Positions 24,513-32,784 of a DNA stretch of 32,837 nt are shown here, piece by piece. The notes below the pieces were generated by a model. That model saw only the letters and a program-made list of their open reading frames with translations, made no database searches and had not been told where the DNA came from. Where the stretch lies: contig NZ_JANJTL010000136.1 of assembly GCF_024711105.1 (NCBI RefSeq), positions 1-32,837 on the forward strand, written 5' to 3'. The position numbers and the translations under genes were made by a program. Positions within the stretch are counted from its first letter, which is position 1; every line of letters starts with the position of its first letter. This DNA comes from Brevundimonas sp. (lineage in GTDB: Bacteria > Pseudomonadota > Alphaproteobacteria > Caulobacterales > Caulobacteraceae).

Positions 24513-25294
24513 ATCAAACCCGACAGCGGGCTCGACGGGCTGGCGTACATGCGGCGCGGCATGCGGCCGGCGAGATAGGCCTGCCGTCCGGCGATGACGG
24601 CGTGCTTCATGGCGGAGGCCATGAGGATCGGATCCTTGGCCCCGGCGATGGCGGTGTTCATCAGAACGGCGTCGCAGCCCAGCTCCATGGCGATGGTGGC
24701 GTCCGACGCCGTGCCGACGCCGGCGTCGACCAGCACCGGCACCTTGGCCTGCTCGACGATCAGCCGGATGTTGACGCGGTTCTGGATGCCCAGGCCCGAG
24801 CCGATCGGCGCGGCGGCGGGCATGATGGCCGAAGCCCCCGCCTCCTCCAGCCGCCTGGCCATGACCACGTCGTCGGTGCAGTAGACCATGACGTCGAAGC
24901 CGTCCTTAACCAGCAGGTCCAGCGCCCTCAGCGTCTCGGGCATGTCCGGATAGAGGTGCGGCGTGTCCGACAGGACCTCCAGCTTGACGAGGTTCCAGCC
25001 GCCCGCCTCGCGCGCCAGTCGCAGGGTGCGCACCGCGTCCTCGCCGGTGAAGCAGCCCGCCGTGTTCGGCAGGAAGGTGAAGCGGTCGGGCTTCACGTAA
25101 TCGACCAGCATCGGCTGGCTGGGGTCGGACAGGTTCACCCGCCGCAGCGCCACGGTCACGATCTCGGCCCCGGCGGCCTCGGCGGCGGCGGCGTTCTGGG
25201 CGTAGTCGACGTACTTGCCGGTGCCCACGATCAGGCGCGAGGTGAAGGTCCGTCCGGCGACGGTCCAGGTGTCTTGGGCGGGGTCAGCGGTCAT
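24509..25294 (-). CDS. thiG: Thiazole synthase
   Basis: Makes the thiazole phosphate part of thiamine from deoxyxylulose phosphate, dehydroglycine or glycine imine, and ThiS-thiocarboxylate sulphur. The 261-residue TIM-barrel protein shows [10 protein letters not shown] at the start, the Schiff-base lysine K104 in [10 protein letters not shown], the PNTAGCFT segment, the phosphate-binding [10 protein letters not shown] region and [15 protein letters not shown]. No thiS gene or ThiS fusion is present: the next gene upstream begins 30 bases away and is a GNAT. The sulphur carrier must be encoded elsewhere. No TPP riboswitch is visible in the short gap. Confidence 0.96.
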   Translation of the reverse strand: MTADPAQDTWTVAGRTFTSRLIVGTGKYVDYAQNAAAAEAAGAEIVTVALRRVNLSDPSQPMLVDYVKPDRFTFLPNTAGCFTGEDAVRTLRLAREAGGWNLVKLEVLSDTPHLYPDMPETLRALDLLVKDGFDVMVYCTDDVVMARRLEEAGASAIMPAAAPIGSGLGIQNRVNIRLIVEQAKVPVLVDAGVGTASDATIAMELGCDAVLMNTAIAGAKDPILMASAMKHAVIAGRQAYLAGRMPRRMYASPSSPLSGLI

Positions 25295-25324
25295 GCCCGC
25301 TGGTTAGCCGCTCAGGGCGGCGGA

Positions 25325-25639
25325 TCAAAGGCCCAGCGCGCCGCGATAGCTGGAGTGGACCAGGTCGTGGGTCTCGCGATGCCGCTTCATATACATGGCG
25401 ACGTAGGAGCAGGTCGGGATCACCTTCACTCCCGCCTCGCGCGCGGCCTCCAGCCCCGCCTTAACCAGCGCGCCGGCCACGCCGCCGCCCTGCCACTGGC
25501 GCGGAGTCTCGGTGTGGCCGAACACCCAGGCGCCCTCGACCGGATCGTAGTCGGCGACCGCTAGCAGGCCGTCCTCGGCGATCTCGAAGCGGTGGCGTTC
25601 GGTGTTGTGGCGGACCTTGCTGGCCGGATCGGTGATCAT
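25325..25639 (-). CDS. Small GNAT-family N-acetyltransferase (YjdJ/NATD1 type)
   Basis: A 104-residue minimal acetyltransferase. It shows the usual small-GNAT order: RHRFEIAEDG strand start, WVFGHTETP, the acetyl-CoA pyrophosphate loop RQWQGGGVAGAL, a helix, then VIPTCSYVAMYMKRH. The target is unknown; proteins of this type are mostly uncharacterised. It precedes thiG by 30 bases in the same orientation and may be co-transcribed, without an obvious link to thiamine. GGGAG lies shortly before the ATG at 25639. It is divergent from the VWA gene, with about 96 bases between. Confidence 0.85.
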   Translation of the reverse strand: MITDPASKVRHNTERHRFEIAEDGLLAVADYDPVEGAWVFGHTETPRQWQGGGVAGALVKAGLEAAREAGVKVIPTCSYVAMYMKRHRETHDLVHSSYRGALGL

Positions 25640-25735
25640 CTTCGGTCGGCTCCCGTCATTTAAGGTCAGGCCCCGCGGCCTTTACGCCTCCGCTTCCGGG
25701 GCAAATAGTGCCGCGGCTGGCGGAGTTGGAGACTG

Positions 25736-27118
25736 ATGATGCGGAAATCCCTGATCCTGATGCTGTGTTCCGCCCTGGCGGTCGGAGCGTCGTCCTGCTC
25801 CACCAGCCCTGGCGGCGCGGCGGGCGAGGAAATCGTCGTCACGGGCTCCCGAACGGCCGATGGCGGCGCGCGGCCGGTGCCGCCCCCGCCACCTCCGCCT
25901 CCGCCTCCCCCTCCCCCTCCCCCACCGCCACCCATGCCGTCGGCGCCGCCGGCCTTGGCTGCGGAAGGCTCCACCTCCCCCGCGCCGACGCTCCCGGGCA
26001 CGCCGCCGCGCCAGCAGATCCAGGCGGGAACCCTGACCGCCGGTGACTATGACGACCTGCTCAACCCGGGCATGTACGCCGACTACACCGCCGGTTACCT
26101 GCAAAACCGGCGCGGCGCCTTCCGGCCCTACCTCGACACCGCCCGTGCGGTGACCATCCGCGTTACCGGGCGCGGGGGCCGGCCCCTGCCCTTCGCCTGG
26201 GTGCATGTCGAGCGTCGGCGCGGCGCGCCCCTCACCCTGTCCACCGGCGCGGACGGCGAAGCCGTCATCTTCCCGGGCTTCGACGACCTGCCTGACACGC
26301 TCAACATCACCGTGCGCGATCCATCAGGTCAGGCCCGCGCCTCGACCATCGCCGTGGCCGAGGGCCAGCTGTCCCGGGACCGCGTCGTGCCCATCTCCCT
26401 TGACGTCGCGGCCGAGCGTCCGCGTCAGCTCGACCTGGCGCTGGTCATCGACACGACCGGCTCGATGGGAGACGAGCTCCGCTACATCCAGACCGAGCTC
26501 GGCGCTATTCTCGACTGGCTTCGTTCGTCCCTGCCGGGCGTCGACGTCCGCGTGGGCCTGGTGGTCTATCGTGACCAGGGCGACGAATACGTGGTCCGCT
26601 CGGTCCCCCTGACGTCCGACATTGGCCAGCTCCAGTCCGCCCTATCCCGCGAGAGCGCGTCCGGCGGCGGCGACTACCCAGAGGCGATGCAGGAGGCGCT
26701 GCGTCGCATGTACGACCTCGACTGGCGCGAGAACGCCGTCCGCGTTGGTTTGCTCGTCGCCGACGCGCCGCCGCACGACGCCGACTTCCAGGCCGCCTGG
26801 GACGCCGCCGTGCAGTCGCGCGAGGGTCGCATCCACATCACGCCGGTGGCCGCCTCGGGCGTGGCCGACGACGCCGAGTATCTGATGCGCGCCATGGCCG
26901 CCCTGACCCAGAGCCGCTACCTGTTCCTCACGGACGACAGCGGCGTCGGCCTGCCCCACGATACGCCCGAGGTTAAGTGCTATCAGGTGACCCGCCTGGA
27001 CAGCCTGATCCGCCGCGTCATCGCCGGCTACATGACTGGCGAGCGCGTGGAAGCCAATCCGCAGGAAGTGATCCGCACCGTCGGCATCTATGACCGCGGT
27101 GTCTGTCGCAGCCGCTAG
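25736..27118 (+). CDS. Exported VWA-domain protein with polyproline tract and TonB-box-like segment
   Basis: A 460-residue envelope protein of unknown function. The signal region ends near GASSC, possibly a weak lipobox at Cys21. Residues 31-39 read EEIVVTGSR, very like the N-terminal motif of TonB-dependent receptors in these bacteria, but no beta-barrel follows. A run of 18 consecutive prolines (49-66) follows. Next come an Ig/carboxypeptidase-regulatory-like domain (about 137-225) and a VWA domain (about 232-420). Its MIDAS site starts with DTTGSM (239-244) and continues with SGGGDYPEA and VADAPPH. Metal-dependent protein binding is the likely role. Two ATGs (25736 and 25739) are possible; GGAG at 25728-25731 suits the second better. 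Its stop shares a CTAG with the convergent methyltransferase gene. Confidence 0.88.
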   Translation: MMRKSLILMLCSALAVGASSCSTSPGGAAGEEIVVTGSRTADGGARPVPPPPPPPPPPPPPPPPPPMPSAPPALAAEGSTSPAPTLPGTPPRQQIQAGTLTAGDYDDLLNPGMYADYTAGYLQNRRGAFRPYLDTARAVTIRVTGRGGRPLPFAWVHVERRRGAPLTLSTGADGEAVIFPGFDDLPDTLNITVRDPSGQARASTIAVAEGQLSRDRVVPISLDVAAERPRQLDLALVIDTTGSMGDELRYIQTELGAILDWLRSSLPGVDVRVGLVVYRDQGDEYVVRSVPLTSDIGQLQSALSRESASGGGDYPEAMQEALRRMYDLDWRENAVRVGLLVADAPPHDADFQAAWDAAVQSREGRIHITPVAASGVADDAEYLMRAMAALTQSRYLFLTDDSGVGLPHDTPEVKCYQVTRLDSLIRRVIAGYMTGERVEANPQEVIRTVGIYDRGVCRSR

Positions 27119-28389
27119 CGCCTGAACACCCCGACCAGCTCGATGTGGGCGGACCACAGGAACTGATCGACCGGCGTGACTCGGTCCAGCGTAAAGCCCG
27201 CGTCCACCAGGACGCGGGCGTCGCGCGCGAAGGTGGTCGGGTTGCAACTGATGCCCACGACCACCGCCGCGCCGCTCCCGGCGATCTGGCGCGACTGATC
27301 GAGCGCCCCCGCTCTGGGCGGATCGAACACCACCGCGTCGCAGCCCTTCAACTCCGAGGCCGAGACCGGATTGCGGAACAGATCCCGGACCACCGTCTCG
27401 ATCGGCTTCAGACCCGGCGTGCGGCCGGCCGCCGTCTTCAGCGCCCCGACCGCCTCGGCCGCGCCGTCGACCGCCAGCACCGGCGCCCGCTCGGCCAGCG
27501 GAAAGGTGAAGGTGCCGACGCCGCAGAACAGGTCTGCGACCTTGCGCGCGCCGTCGGTCGCCGCCAGCGTCTCGGCCACCATGGCGGCCTCGGCCTGTGG
27601 CGTCGCCTGTAGGAAGGCGCCGGGCGGCAATTCAACCAGGGCCTGGCCGAGCCGCACCACGGGCTGCCCCGGCTGGTAGAGCGGCTCGCCCGCCAAAGTC
27701 AGCCGCGCCAGCCCGGCCTCGGCCGCAGCCTCCGCCGCCTGCATCTTGCGGTCGGCGGTCATCCCGCCGGACTTCCGCTCCACGCCCGTGACGTCCACGT
27801 CCAGGCCGGATCGGGTCAGGGTCACGTGCAGCGTCGGCGCGGACTTGGGGTGATCCAGAAAGGCCGCCGCGACCTTCCTCAGGCCCGGCAGGGCCTCGAC
27901 GATGCGCCGGTCCGAGATCGGGCAGACCGCGATCTCGACCAGCCGCCAGGAGCGGCGCGCCTTGTAGCCGAGCACCGCCCCGCCCCGACCGGGCCGCGCA
28001 TGCAGCGCCACGCGCCTGCGGCTCTCAGGCCTGGCCGGCACGCCGGGCGCGACCTCGGTGTCCAGTCCCTCGCGGGCAAGGATCTGACGCACCTGCTCGC
28101 GCTTCCAGGCCAGCTGGGCCTCATAGTCCCAGTGCTGTAGGGCGCAGCCGCCGCATTCGCCGAAGTGCGGACAGGGCGGCTTGACGCGCTCGGGGCTCGC
28201 CTCCAGCAGTTCGATCAGTTCGGCCCGGTCGCCGGCCACCGAGGCCCGCGCCCTCTCCCCGGCCAGGGTCAGCGGCAGGAAGGCGCGGCTACCGTCATCG
28301 GCCGTGGCCAGGCCGTCGCCCTGCCCGCCGACGGCGCGGACCGACAGAATCTTTTCGACGGAAGGCTGGGGGGCCGGTGCACGACGCAT
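27115..28389 (-). CDS. TrmA/RumA-family 5-methyluridine RNA methyltransferase with Fe-S cluster (RlmD-like)
   Basis: Predicted to methylate a uridine in 23S rRNA (RlmD/RlmC type) using SAM. With a start at 28389 it has 424 residues. It shows a TRAM-like beta-barrel (about 8-65), Fe-S cysteines in CPHFGECGGC (CX5CX2C) plus a fourth in AVCPISD, the SAM motif VADLFCGVGTF, the VFDPPRAG motif and catalytic Cys in GISCNPTTF. The frame stays open to 28467, and ATGs at 28467 and 28434 are alternatives. I prefer 28389 because family homology begins there, but none has a strong ribosome site. Which uridine is modified cannot be told. It is convergent with the VWA gene, the two TAG stops overlapping on CTAG. 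Confidence 0.92.
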   Translation of the reverse strand: MRRAPAPQPSVEKILSVRAVGGQGDGLATADDGSRAFLPLTLAGERARASVAGDRAELIELLEASPERVKPPCPHFGECGGCALQHWDYEAQLAWKREQVRQILAREGLDTEVAPGVPARPESRRRVALHARPGRGGAVLGYKARRSWRLVEIAVCPISDRRIVEALPGLRKVAAAFLDHPKSAPTLHVTLTRSGLDVDVTGVERKSGGMTADRKMQAAEAAAEAGLARLTLAGEPLYQPGQPVVRLGQALVELPPGAFLQATPQAEAAMVAETLAATDGARKVADLFCGVGTFTFPLAERAPVLAVDGAAEAVGALKTAAGRTPGLKPIETVVRDLFRNPVSASELKGCDAVVFDPPRAGALDQSRQIAGSGAAVVVGISCNPTTFARDARVLVDAGFTLDRVTPVDQFLWSAHIELVGVFRR

Positions 28390-28456
28390 GGGCGCTTGTG
28401 CCAAAGCCCGCGGCCGCGCGGAAGCGCCCCGCATTTGTAATCTAGATGAACGAAGA

Positions 28457-28482
28457 TGAACGGCCATCTCAAACGCCGTTCA
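28457..28482. promoter_or_regulatory. 8-bp inverted repeat in the divergent promoter region
   Basis: TGAACGGC (28457-28464) and GCCGTTCA (28475-28482) are perfect complements separated by ten bases, between the methyltransferase and glycine-zipper genes. It could be an operator or an RNA hairpin. GAAC and CGTT 15 bases apart vaguely resemble an EcfG-type promoter, but the match is incomplete. Confidence 0.4.
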
Positions 28483-28516
28483 GGTTGCCCCCTCTAAAAC
28501 CGCATGCAACGGACCA

Positions 28517-28537
28517 CGGGATCGATGGTTGATCCCG
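28517..28537 (+). promoter_or_regulatory. Stem-loop in the leader of the glycine-zipper gene
   Basis: CGGGATC (28517-28523) pairs with GATCCCG (28531-28537) around a seven-base loop, ending 27 bases before the start codon and leaving GGGAG (28554-28558) free. It may stabilise the mRNA 5' end; this is inferred. Confidence 0.45.
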
Positions 28538-28564
28538 AACCGCCAGACAAACGGGAGCAACACC

Positions 28565-29152
28565 ATGTCTCTTCGCACCAGGATCGCCGCCGCCGGAGCC
28601 ATGGCTGTCGCCGGCGTCATCGCCATCCCTTCGGCCGCCTCGGCCCAGTCCTACGGCTACGGCTACAGCCAGCCGTCCTACGGCTACGGCCAGCAAGGCT
28701 ATTACGACCCCTGTGAACGCGACCAGCGCCGCGGCCAGACCGCCGGCGGACTGATCGGCGCGGCCATCGGCGCCGCGGCCGGCTCCTCGATCGCCTCGGA
28801 CGGCGCCCGCACCGAAGGCGGCGTGATCGGCGCGGTCCTCGGCGCCGCCATCGGCTCCAGCGTCGGCCGCAGCAACGCCGCCTGCGACAGCCAGTACGAC
28901 AATCAGTACGGCTACAACCAGTACGGTCAGTCGGGTTACGGCCAGTACGGCTACAACCAGTACGGCTACGACAACAGCGGCTACGACCGCGACTACCGTG
29001 GCTATGACCGCGACTATCGCAACAGCGGCTACGGCTACAGCCGCCACGAACAGTACGGCCAGTGCCGCTGGACCACGGTCCGGCAGGGCCGCTACGACCG
29101 CCGCGTCCGCATGTGCCCGGACCGGTACGGACGGTATTACGTCGTCGATTAA
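28565..29152 (+). CDS. Exported glycine-zipper protein with tyrosine-rich low-complexity region
   Basis: A 195-residue envelope protein of unknown function. The signal peptide is 1-27 (ASA-Q). A short Tyr/Gly tract comes next. Then a glycine zipper (about 59-101: GGLIGAAIGAAAG and GGVIGAVLGAAIG) can form paired membrane-inserting helices, as in 17-kDa-antigen/YMGG-like proteins. Residues 110-160 are a Tyr/Gly/Asn/Gln repeat built on GYGQYGYNQYGYD. The C-terminal part (165-195) is basic with two cysteines (167, 184); two more are at 50 and 107. The ATG at 28565 has GGGAG seven bases upstream. A strong terminator follows at 29189-29219, so it is probably a single-gene unit with a structured leader. 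Confidence 0.87.
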   Translation: MSLRTRIAAAGAMAVAGVIAIPSAASAQSYGYGYSQPSYGYGQQGYYDPCERDQRRGQTAGGLIGAAIGAAAGSSIASDGARTEGGVIGAVLGAAIGSSVGRSNAACDSQYDNQYGYNQYGQSGYGQYGYNQYGYDNSGYDRDYRGYDRDYRNSGYGYSRHEQYGQCRWTTVRQGRYDRRVRMCPDRYGRYYVVD

Positions 29153-29156
29153 GTCT

Positions 29157-29948
29157 TCAGCCCCCCTGTCGATCGACGACGTGATGAGCCCCCGGCGGAG
29201 CAATCCGCCGGGGGTTTTTCATTGCGCGCGCCCAGAGCAGCCACTCGCGGTTGCCGTCGCCGCCGACGATGGGGCTCTCGGTGGTCTCGCGGATTGACCA
29301 CCCCTTCCCTTCCAGCCAGGCGGCGACGCGGTCGAGCGCGGCCTGGCGTGCTTCGAGGTCGGTGACGACGCCCCCTTTGCCGACTTCGCTGCGGCTTTCC
29401 ATCTCGAACTGGGGCTTCACCAGCGCGATCAGGTCGGCTTCCGGGGCAGCCAGGGACAGCGGGACCTCCAGCGCCTTGGCCAGGCCGATGAAGCTGAGGT
29501 CGCAGACGATCAGCTCGGGCGCAGGGGCGATCATGTCGGCGTCGAGGTCGCGGACGTCCGTGCCTTCTAGGCTCGTGACGCGCGTATCGGCGGCGAGCCT
29601 GGCGTGCAGCTGACTTCGGCCGACATCGACCGCGAACACCCTCGCCGCGCCGCGGGACAGGCAGACTTCGGTGAAGCCGCCGGTTGAGGCGCCCAGGTCC
29701 AGGATGGTTCGCCCATCTACCTGGACCGGCCACAGGTCGAGCGCGGCCACGAGCTTCAGCGCGCCCCGTCCCACCCAGTCGTGCGCGGCCCTCGCCCCGA
29801 TTTTGGCGTCCTCGGCCACGGCCTGGTGCGCCGAGCGCGCCGGCTGGCCGTCGATGGTCACGGCCCCGGCCTCGATCGCCGCCTGGGCGCGGGCCCGGCT
29901 GTCGAACAGGCCGCGCTGGACCAGCAGCTTGTCGAGGCGGAGTTTCAG
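29157..29948 (-). CDS. tlyA: TlyA-family rRNA methyltransferase (S4 + FtsJ-like), apparent CTG start
   Basis: Predicted 2'-O-methyltransferase of rRNA (hemolysin A family), 263 residues. The usual GTG-start call at 29861 lacks the S4 RNA-binding domain. Reading upstream in frame gives [13 protein letters not shown] then [15 protein letters not shown], a complete S4 start, back to CTG at 29948. No ATG, GTG or TTG lies upstream in this frame near the domain, while GGAGG at 29960-29956 is seven bases before the CTG. The CTG overlaps the valS TGA (CTGA), mimicking an ATGA coupling. The FtsJ-like domain has [32 protein letters not shown] and VKPQFE. The last ~18 residues after LLWARAMKN are encoded across the terminator hairpin of the convergent gene. 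Confidence 0.88.
   Translation of the reverse strand: MKLRLDKLLVQRGLFDSRARAQAAIEAGAVTIDGQPARSAHQAVAEDAKIGARAAHDWVGRGALKLVAALDLWPVQVDGRTILDLGASTGGFTEVCLSRGAARVFAVDVGRSQLHARLAADTRVTSLEGTDVRDLDADMIAPAPELIVCDLSFIGLAKALEVPLSLAAPEADLIALVKPQFEMESRSEVGKGGVVTDLEARQAALDRVAAWLEGKGWSIRETTESPIVGGDGNREWLLWARAMKNPRRIAPPGAHHVVDRQGG
29189..29219 (+). terminator. Rho-independent terminator of the glycine-zipper gene, inside tlyA
   Basis: A perfect 11-bp stem (CCCCCGGCGGA at 29189-29199 with TCCGCCGGGGG at 29204-29214), a GCAA tetraloop and TTTTT at 29215-29219. It starts 36 bases after the + strand stop codon. It lies entirely within the 3' coding end of the convergent tlyA gene. Confidence 0.93.
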
Positions 29949-32692
29949 CCCAGCTCCTCCAGCCGCTTTAGCGCCGCTTCCAGCTTGGCGCGCGCGGCCT
30001 CGCCGTCGGTCAGGCGCTGGCGGTTCTCCTCGACCACCTCGGGCTTGGCGCGAGCGACGAAGTCGGGATTGCCGAGCTTCCTGCGCGTGACGTCGAGGTC
30101 CTTGTCGATCGAGGCGATCTCCTTGCCGAGGCGCGCCACCTCGGCGGCCACGTCGATATGCTCCGCGATCGACAGCGCGAAGGTCGCCTCGCCGACCACG
30201 AAGGGCGCGGAGCCCGCCGGCGCGCTGTCGGCCTCGTCGACGGAGGACACGCGGCCGAGCGTCAGGATGGCCGTGCGGTGCCGCTCCAGCCGTTCACGGG
30301 TGGCCGCGTCGGCCCCGACGACGGTCAGGCCGGGCTTGGCGGCGACCGGCACGTTGGTTTCCGCCTTCAGCGAGCGGACCCCTGACACCACCTCGATCAG
30401 CCAGCCGATTTCGTCGCTCGCGGCCGGGTCGGTCCAGCTCTGGGGCGCCTCGGGCCAGCGGGCGGAGATCAGCAGGGTCTCGCGCGGCGGGCCGCCGAAG
30501 GCCGCCAGTTCGCCCCACAGCTCCTCGGTGATGAAGGGCATGATGGGGTGCAGCAGCAAACAGCACTGATCCAGCAGCCAGGCCGCCATGGCGCGCGTCT
30601 CGGCCCTGGCCGCCTCGTCGGCGCCGTTCAGCACCGGCTTGGCCAGTTCCAGCCACCAGTCGCAGAAGACGTTCCAGACGAAGCGGTAGAGCCCCTGCGC
30701 CGCCTCGTCGAAATGGGCGACGTCCAGCGCCCGGGCCGTCTCGGCCGCCACCGTCGCCAGTTCACCGCGGATCCAGAGGTTCAGCGTGAGCTGGACCGCG
30801 CCCGGATCAAATCCCTCGACCCGGCGGCACTCGTTGACCTGGCAGAAGCGCGCGGCGTTCCACAGCTTGGTGCCGAAGTTGCGATAACCTTCAATACGTA
30901 GCTTCGATAACTTGATGTCGCGTGTTCCGGACAGCATGGCCATGGTCAGGCGCAGGGCGTCGGCGCCCAGCTCATCCACGATCTCAAGGGGATCGATCAC
31001 ATTCCCCTTGGACTTGGACATCTTCTGCCCTTTCTCGTCGCGCACGAGGCCGTTGATGACCACGCGGCGGAAGGGGACCTCGCCGGTGAAATGGGTGCCC
31101 AGCATCATCATCCGGGCGACCCAGAAGAAGATGATGTCGAAGCCCGTCACCAGGTCGGTGGTGGGGTAGAAGCGCTTCAGATCCTCGGTCTGCTCCGGCC
31201 AGCCCATGGTCGAGAATGGCCACAGTCCCGAGGAGAACCAGGTGTCGAGCACGTCCTCGTCCTGGGTCAGGGCCGTCTCGGCGCCGTAGTGATGCCGGGC
31301 TGCGGCGCGCGCCTCTTCCTCGGTCTCCTCGACGAAGACCGCACCGTCGGGTCCGTACCAGGCCGGGATGCGGTGGCCCCACCACAACTGGCGCGAGATG
31401 CACCAGGGCTCGATATTGCGGAGCCACTCGAAATAGATCTTCTCGTAGTTCCGAGGCTCAAAGACGGTGCGCCCCTCCTCCACCGCCTTGAGCGCCGGCT
31501 GGGCCAGGGTGTGGGCGTCGACATACCACTGGTCCGTTAGCCACGGCTCGATGACCACGCCGGAACGGTCCCCATGCGGCACGACGTGCCGGGTCTTCTC
31601 GATCTCCTTGAGCCAGCCCTCCTCCTCGGCGCGGGCGACGATGGCCTTGCGCGCCGCGAAGCGGTCCATGCCCTCGTACTCGGCTGGCACGTCGGGCGTA
31701 TCGGCCGCGGTGATCCGGCCGAAGGCGTCCATGACGTTCAGCGCCTCCAGTCCGGTGCGCTTGCCGACGCCGAAGTCGTTGAAGTCGTGCGCCGGGGTGA
31801 TCTTCACCGCCCCCGAGCCCTTGGCCGGGTCGGCGTAGTCGTCGGCTACGATGCGGATGCGCCGGCCGGTGATCGGGTGGTCGATCCACTTCCCGACCAG
31901 GCCCGCGTGGCGCGCATCGTCCGGGTGCACCGCCACGCCGGTGTCGCCCAGCATCGTCTCGGGCCGGGTGGTGGCGACCACGATGTAGTCGCGCGTCTCG
32001 AATTCGGTGGCGTCGCCCTCCTCGTCGAAGGCGACCGGATGCTCGTAGGTCACACCGTCGGCCAGCGGATAGGCGAAGTGCCAGTAATGGCCGTCGACCT
32101 CCTTCTGCTCGACCTCGAGGTCGGAGATCGCCGTCTGGAAGTGCGGGTCCCAGTTCACCAGCCGCTTGTCGCGGTAAATCAGCCCTTGTGTGTGGAGGTC
32201 GACGAACACCTTGCGGACCGCGGCCGACAGCCCCTCGTCCAAGGTGAACCGCTCGCGGCTCCAGTCGCACGAGGCGCCGAGCCGGCGAAGCTGGCGCACG
32301 ATCTGACCGCCGCTCTCGGCCTTCCACTCCCAGACCTTGGCGACGAAGGCCTCACGGCCCATGTCGCGCCGGCTCATGTTGACGCCCGGCTTGGCCAGCT
32401 CGCGCTCGACCACCATCTGGGTCGCGATGCCCGCGTGATCGGTGCCGGGCAGCCACAGCACCGCCTCGCCCTTCATTCGGTGATAGCGGGCCAGGATGTC
32501 CTGCAGCGTATTGTTCAGCGCATGCCCGATGTGCAGCGAGCCGGTGACGTTCGGCGGCGGGATGACGATCGAATAGGTCGGGGCTTCGGGCCGCTCGGCC
32601 AGCACGCCGTCCGGCGAGAAGGCGCCGGACTGCTCCCACGCCTCGTACAGGCGGGGTTCGACGGATTTCGGATCGAAGGTTTTCTCGAGCAT
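29945..32692 (-). CDS. valS: Valyl-tRNA synthetase
   Basis: Class I synthetase of 915 residues charging tRNA-Val and editing mischarged threonine. HIGH is at 54-57 ([10 protein letters not shown]), KMSKS at 557-561, and the CP1 editing domain spans roughly 200-400 with [10 protein letters not shown] and HDFNDF. The anticodon-binding domain and a C-terminal coiled-coil (about 845-915) follow, as usual for ValRS. The start at 32692 ([19 protein letters not shown]) fits the family, though the ribosome site is weak. It overlaps the downstream tlyA frame by four bases, so ValRS and TlyA are made from one transcript. A hairpin at 32731-32754 separates it from the gene upstream. Confidence 0.97.
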   Translation of the reverse strand: MLEKTFDPKSVEPRLYEAWEQSGAFSPDGVLAERPEAPTYSIVIPPPNVTGSLHIGHALNNTLQDILARYHRMKGEAVLWLPGTDHAGIATQMVVERELAKPGVNMSRRDMGREAFVAKVWEWKAESGGQIVRQLRRLGASCDWSRERFTLDEGLSAAVRKVFVDLHTQGLIYRDKRLVNWDPHFQTAISDLEVEQKEVDGHYWHFAYPLADGVTYEHPVAFDEEGDATEFETRDYIVVATTRPETMLGDTGVAVHPDDARHAGLVGKWIDHPITGRRIRIVADDYADPAKGSGAVKITPAHDFNDFGVGKRTGLEALNVMDAFGRITAADTPDVPAEYEGMDRFAARKAIVARAEEEGWLKEIEKTRHVVPHGDRSGVVIEPWLTDQWYVDAHTLAQPALKAVEEGRTVFEPRNYEKIYFEWLRNIEPWCISRQLWWGHRIPAWYGPDGAVFVEETEEEARAAARHHYGAETALTQDEDVLDTWFSSGLWPFSTMGWPEQTEDLKRFYPTTDLVTGFDIIFFWVARMMMLGTHFTGEVPFRRVVINGLVRDEKGQKMSKSKGNVIDPLEIVDELGADALRLTMAMLSGTRDIKLSKLRIEGYRNFGTKLWNAARFCQVNECRRVEGFDPGAVQLTLNLWIRGELATVAAETARALDVAHFDEAAQGLYRFVWNVFCDWWLELAKPVLNGADEAARAETRAMAAWLLDQCCLLLHPIMPFITEELWGELAAFGGPPRETLLISARWPEAPQSWTDPAASDEIGWLIEVVSGVRSLKAETNVPVAAKPGLTVVGADAATRERLERHRTAILTLGRVSSVDEADSAPAGSAPFVVGEATFALSIAEHIDVAAEVARLGKEIASIDKDLDVTRRKLGNPDFVARAKPEVVEENRQRLTDGEAARAKLEAALKRLEELG

Positions 32693-32730
32693 GACGGACA
32701 GGCTGTAGGGGGCGATACGGAAAAGCGAAA

Positions 32731-32754
32731 GGGCGGCCCCGGGTGGGGCCCCCC
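32731..32754 (-). terminator. Probable terminator of the gene upstream of valS
   Basis: GGCCCC (32735-32740) and GGGGCC (32745-32750) form a 6-bp stem extended by three further G-C pairs after one mismatch. On the minus strand it is followed by a T-rich stretch (32730-32722). It lies 31 bases past the stop of the partial gene and before valS. Confidence 0.5.
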
Positions 32755-32784
32755 AGTTTGAAGCCGCGCCCGAATTCGCGGCGG

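Noticed and set aside
28900..29050. CRISPR-like direct repeats
   Set aside because: The repeats are codons of a Tyr/Gly-rich protein segment, without spacers of constant length.
29157..29861. tlyA starting at the GTG at 29861
   Set aside because: This drops the S4 domain, which is encoded in frame immediately upstream with a good ribosome site.
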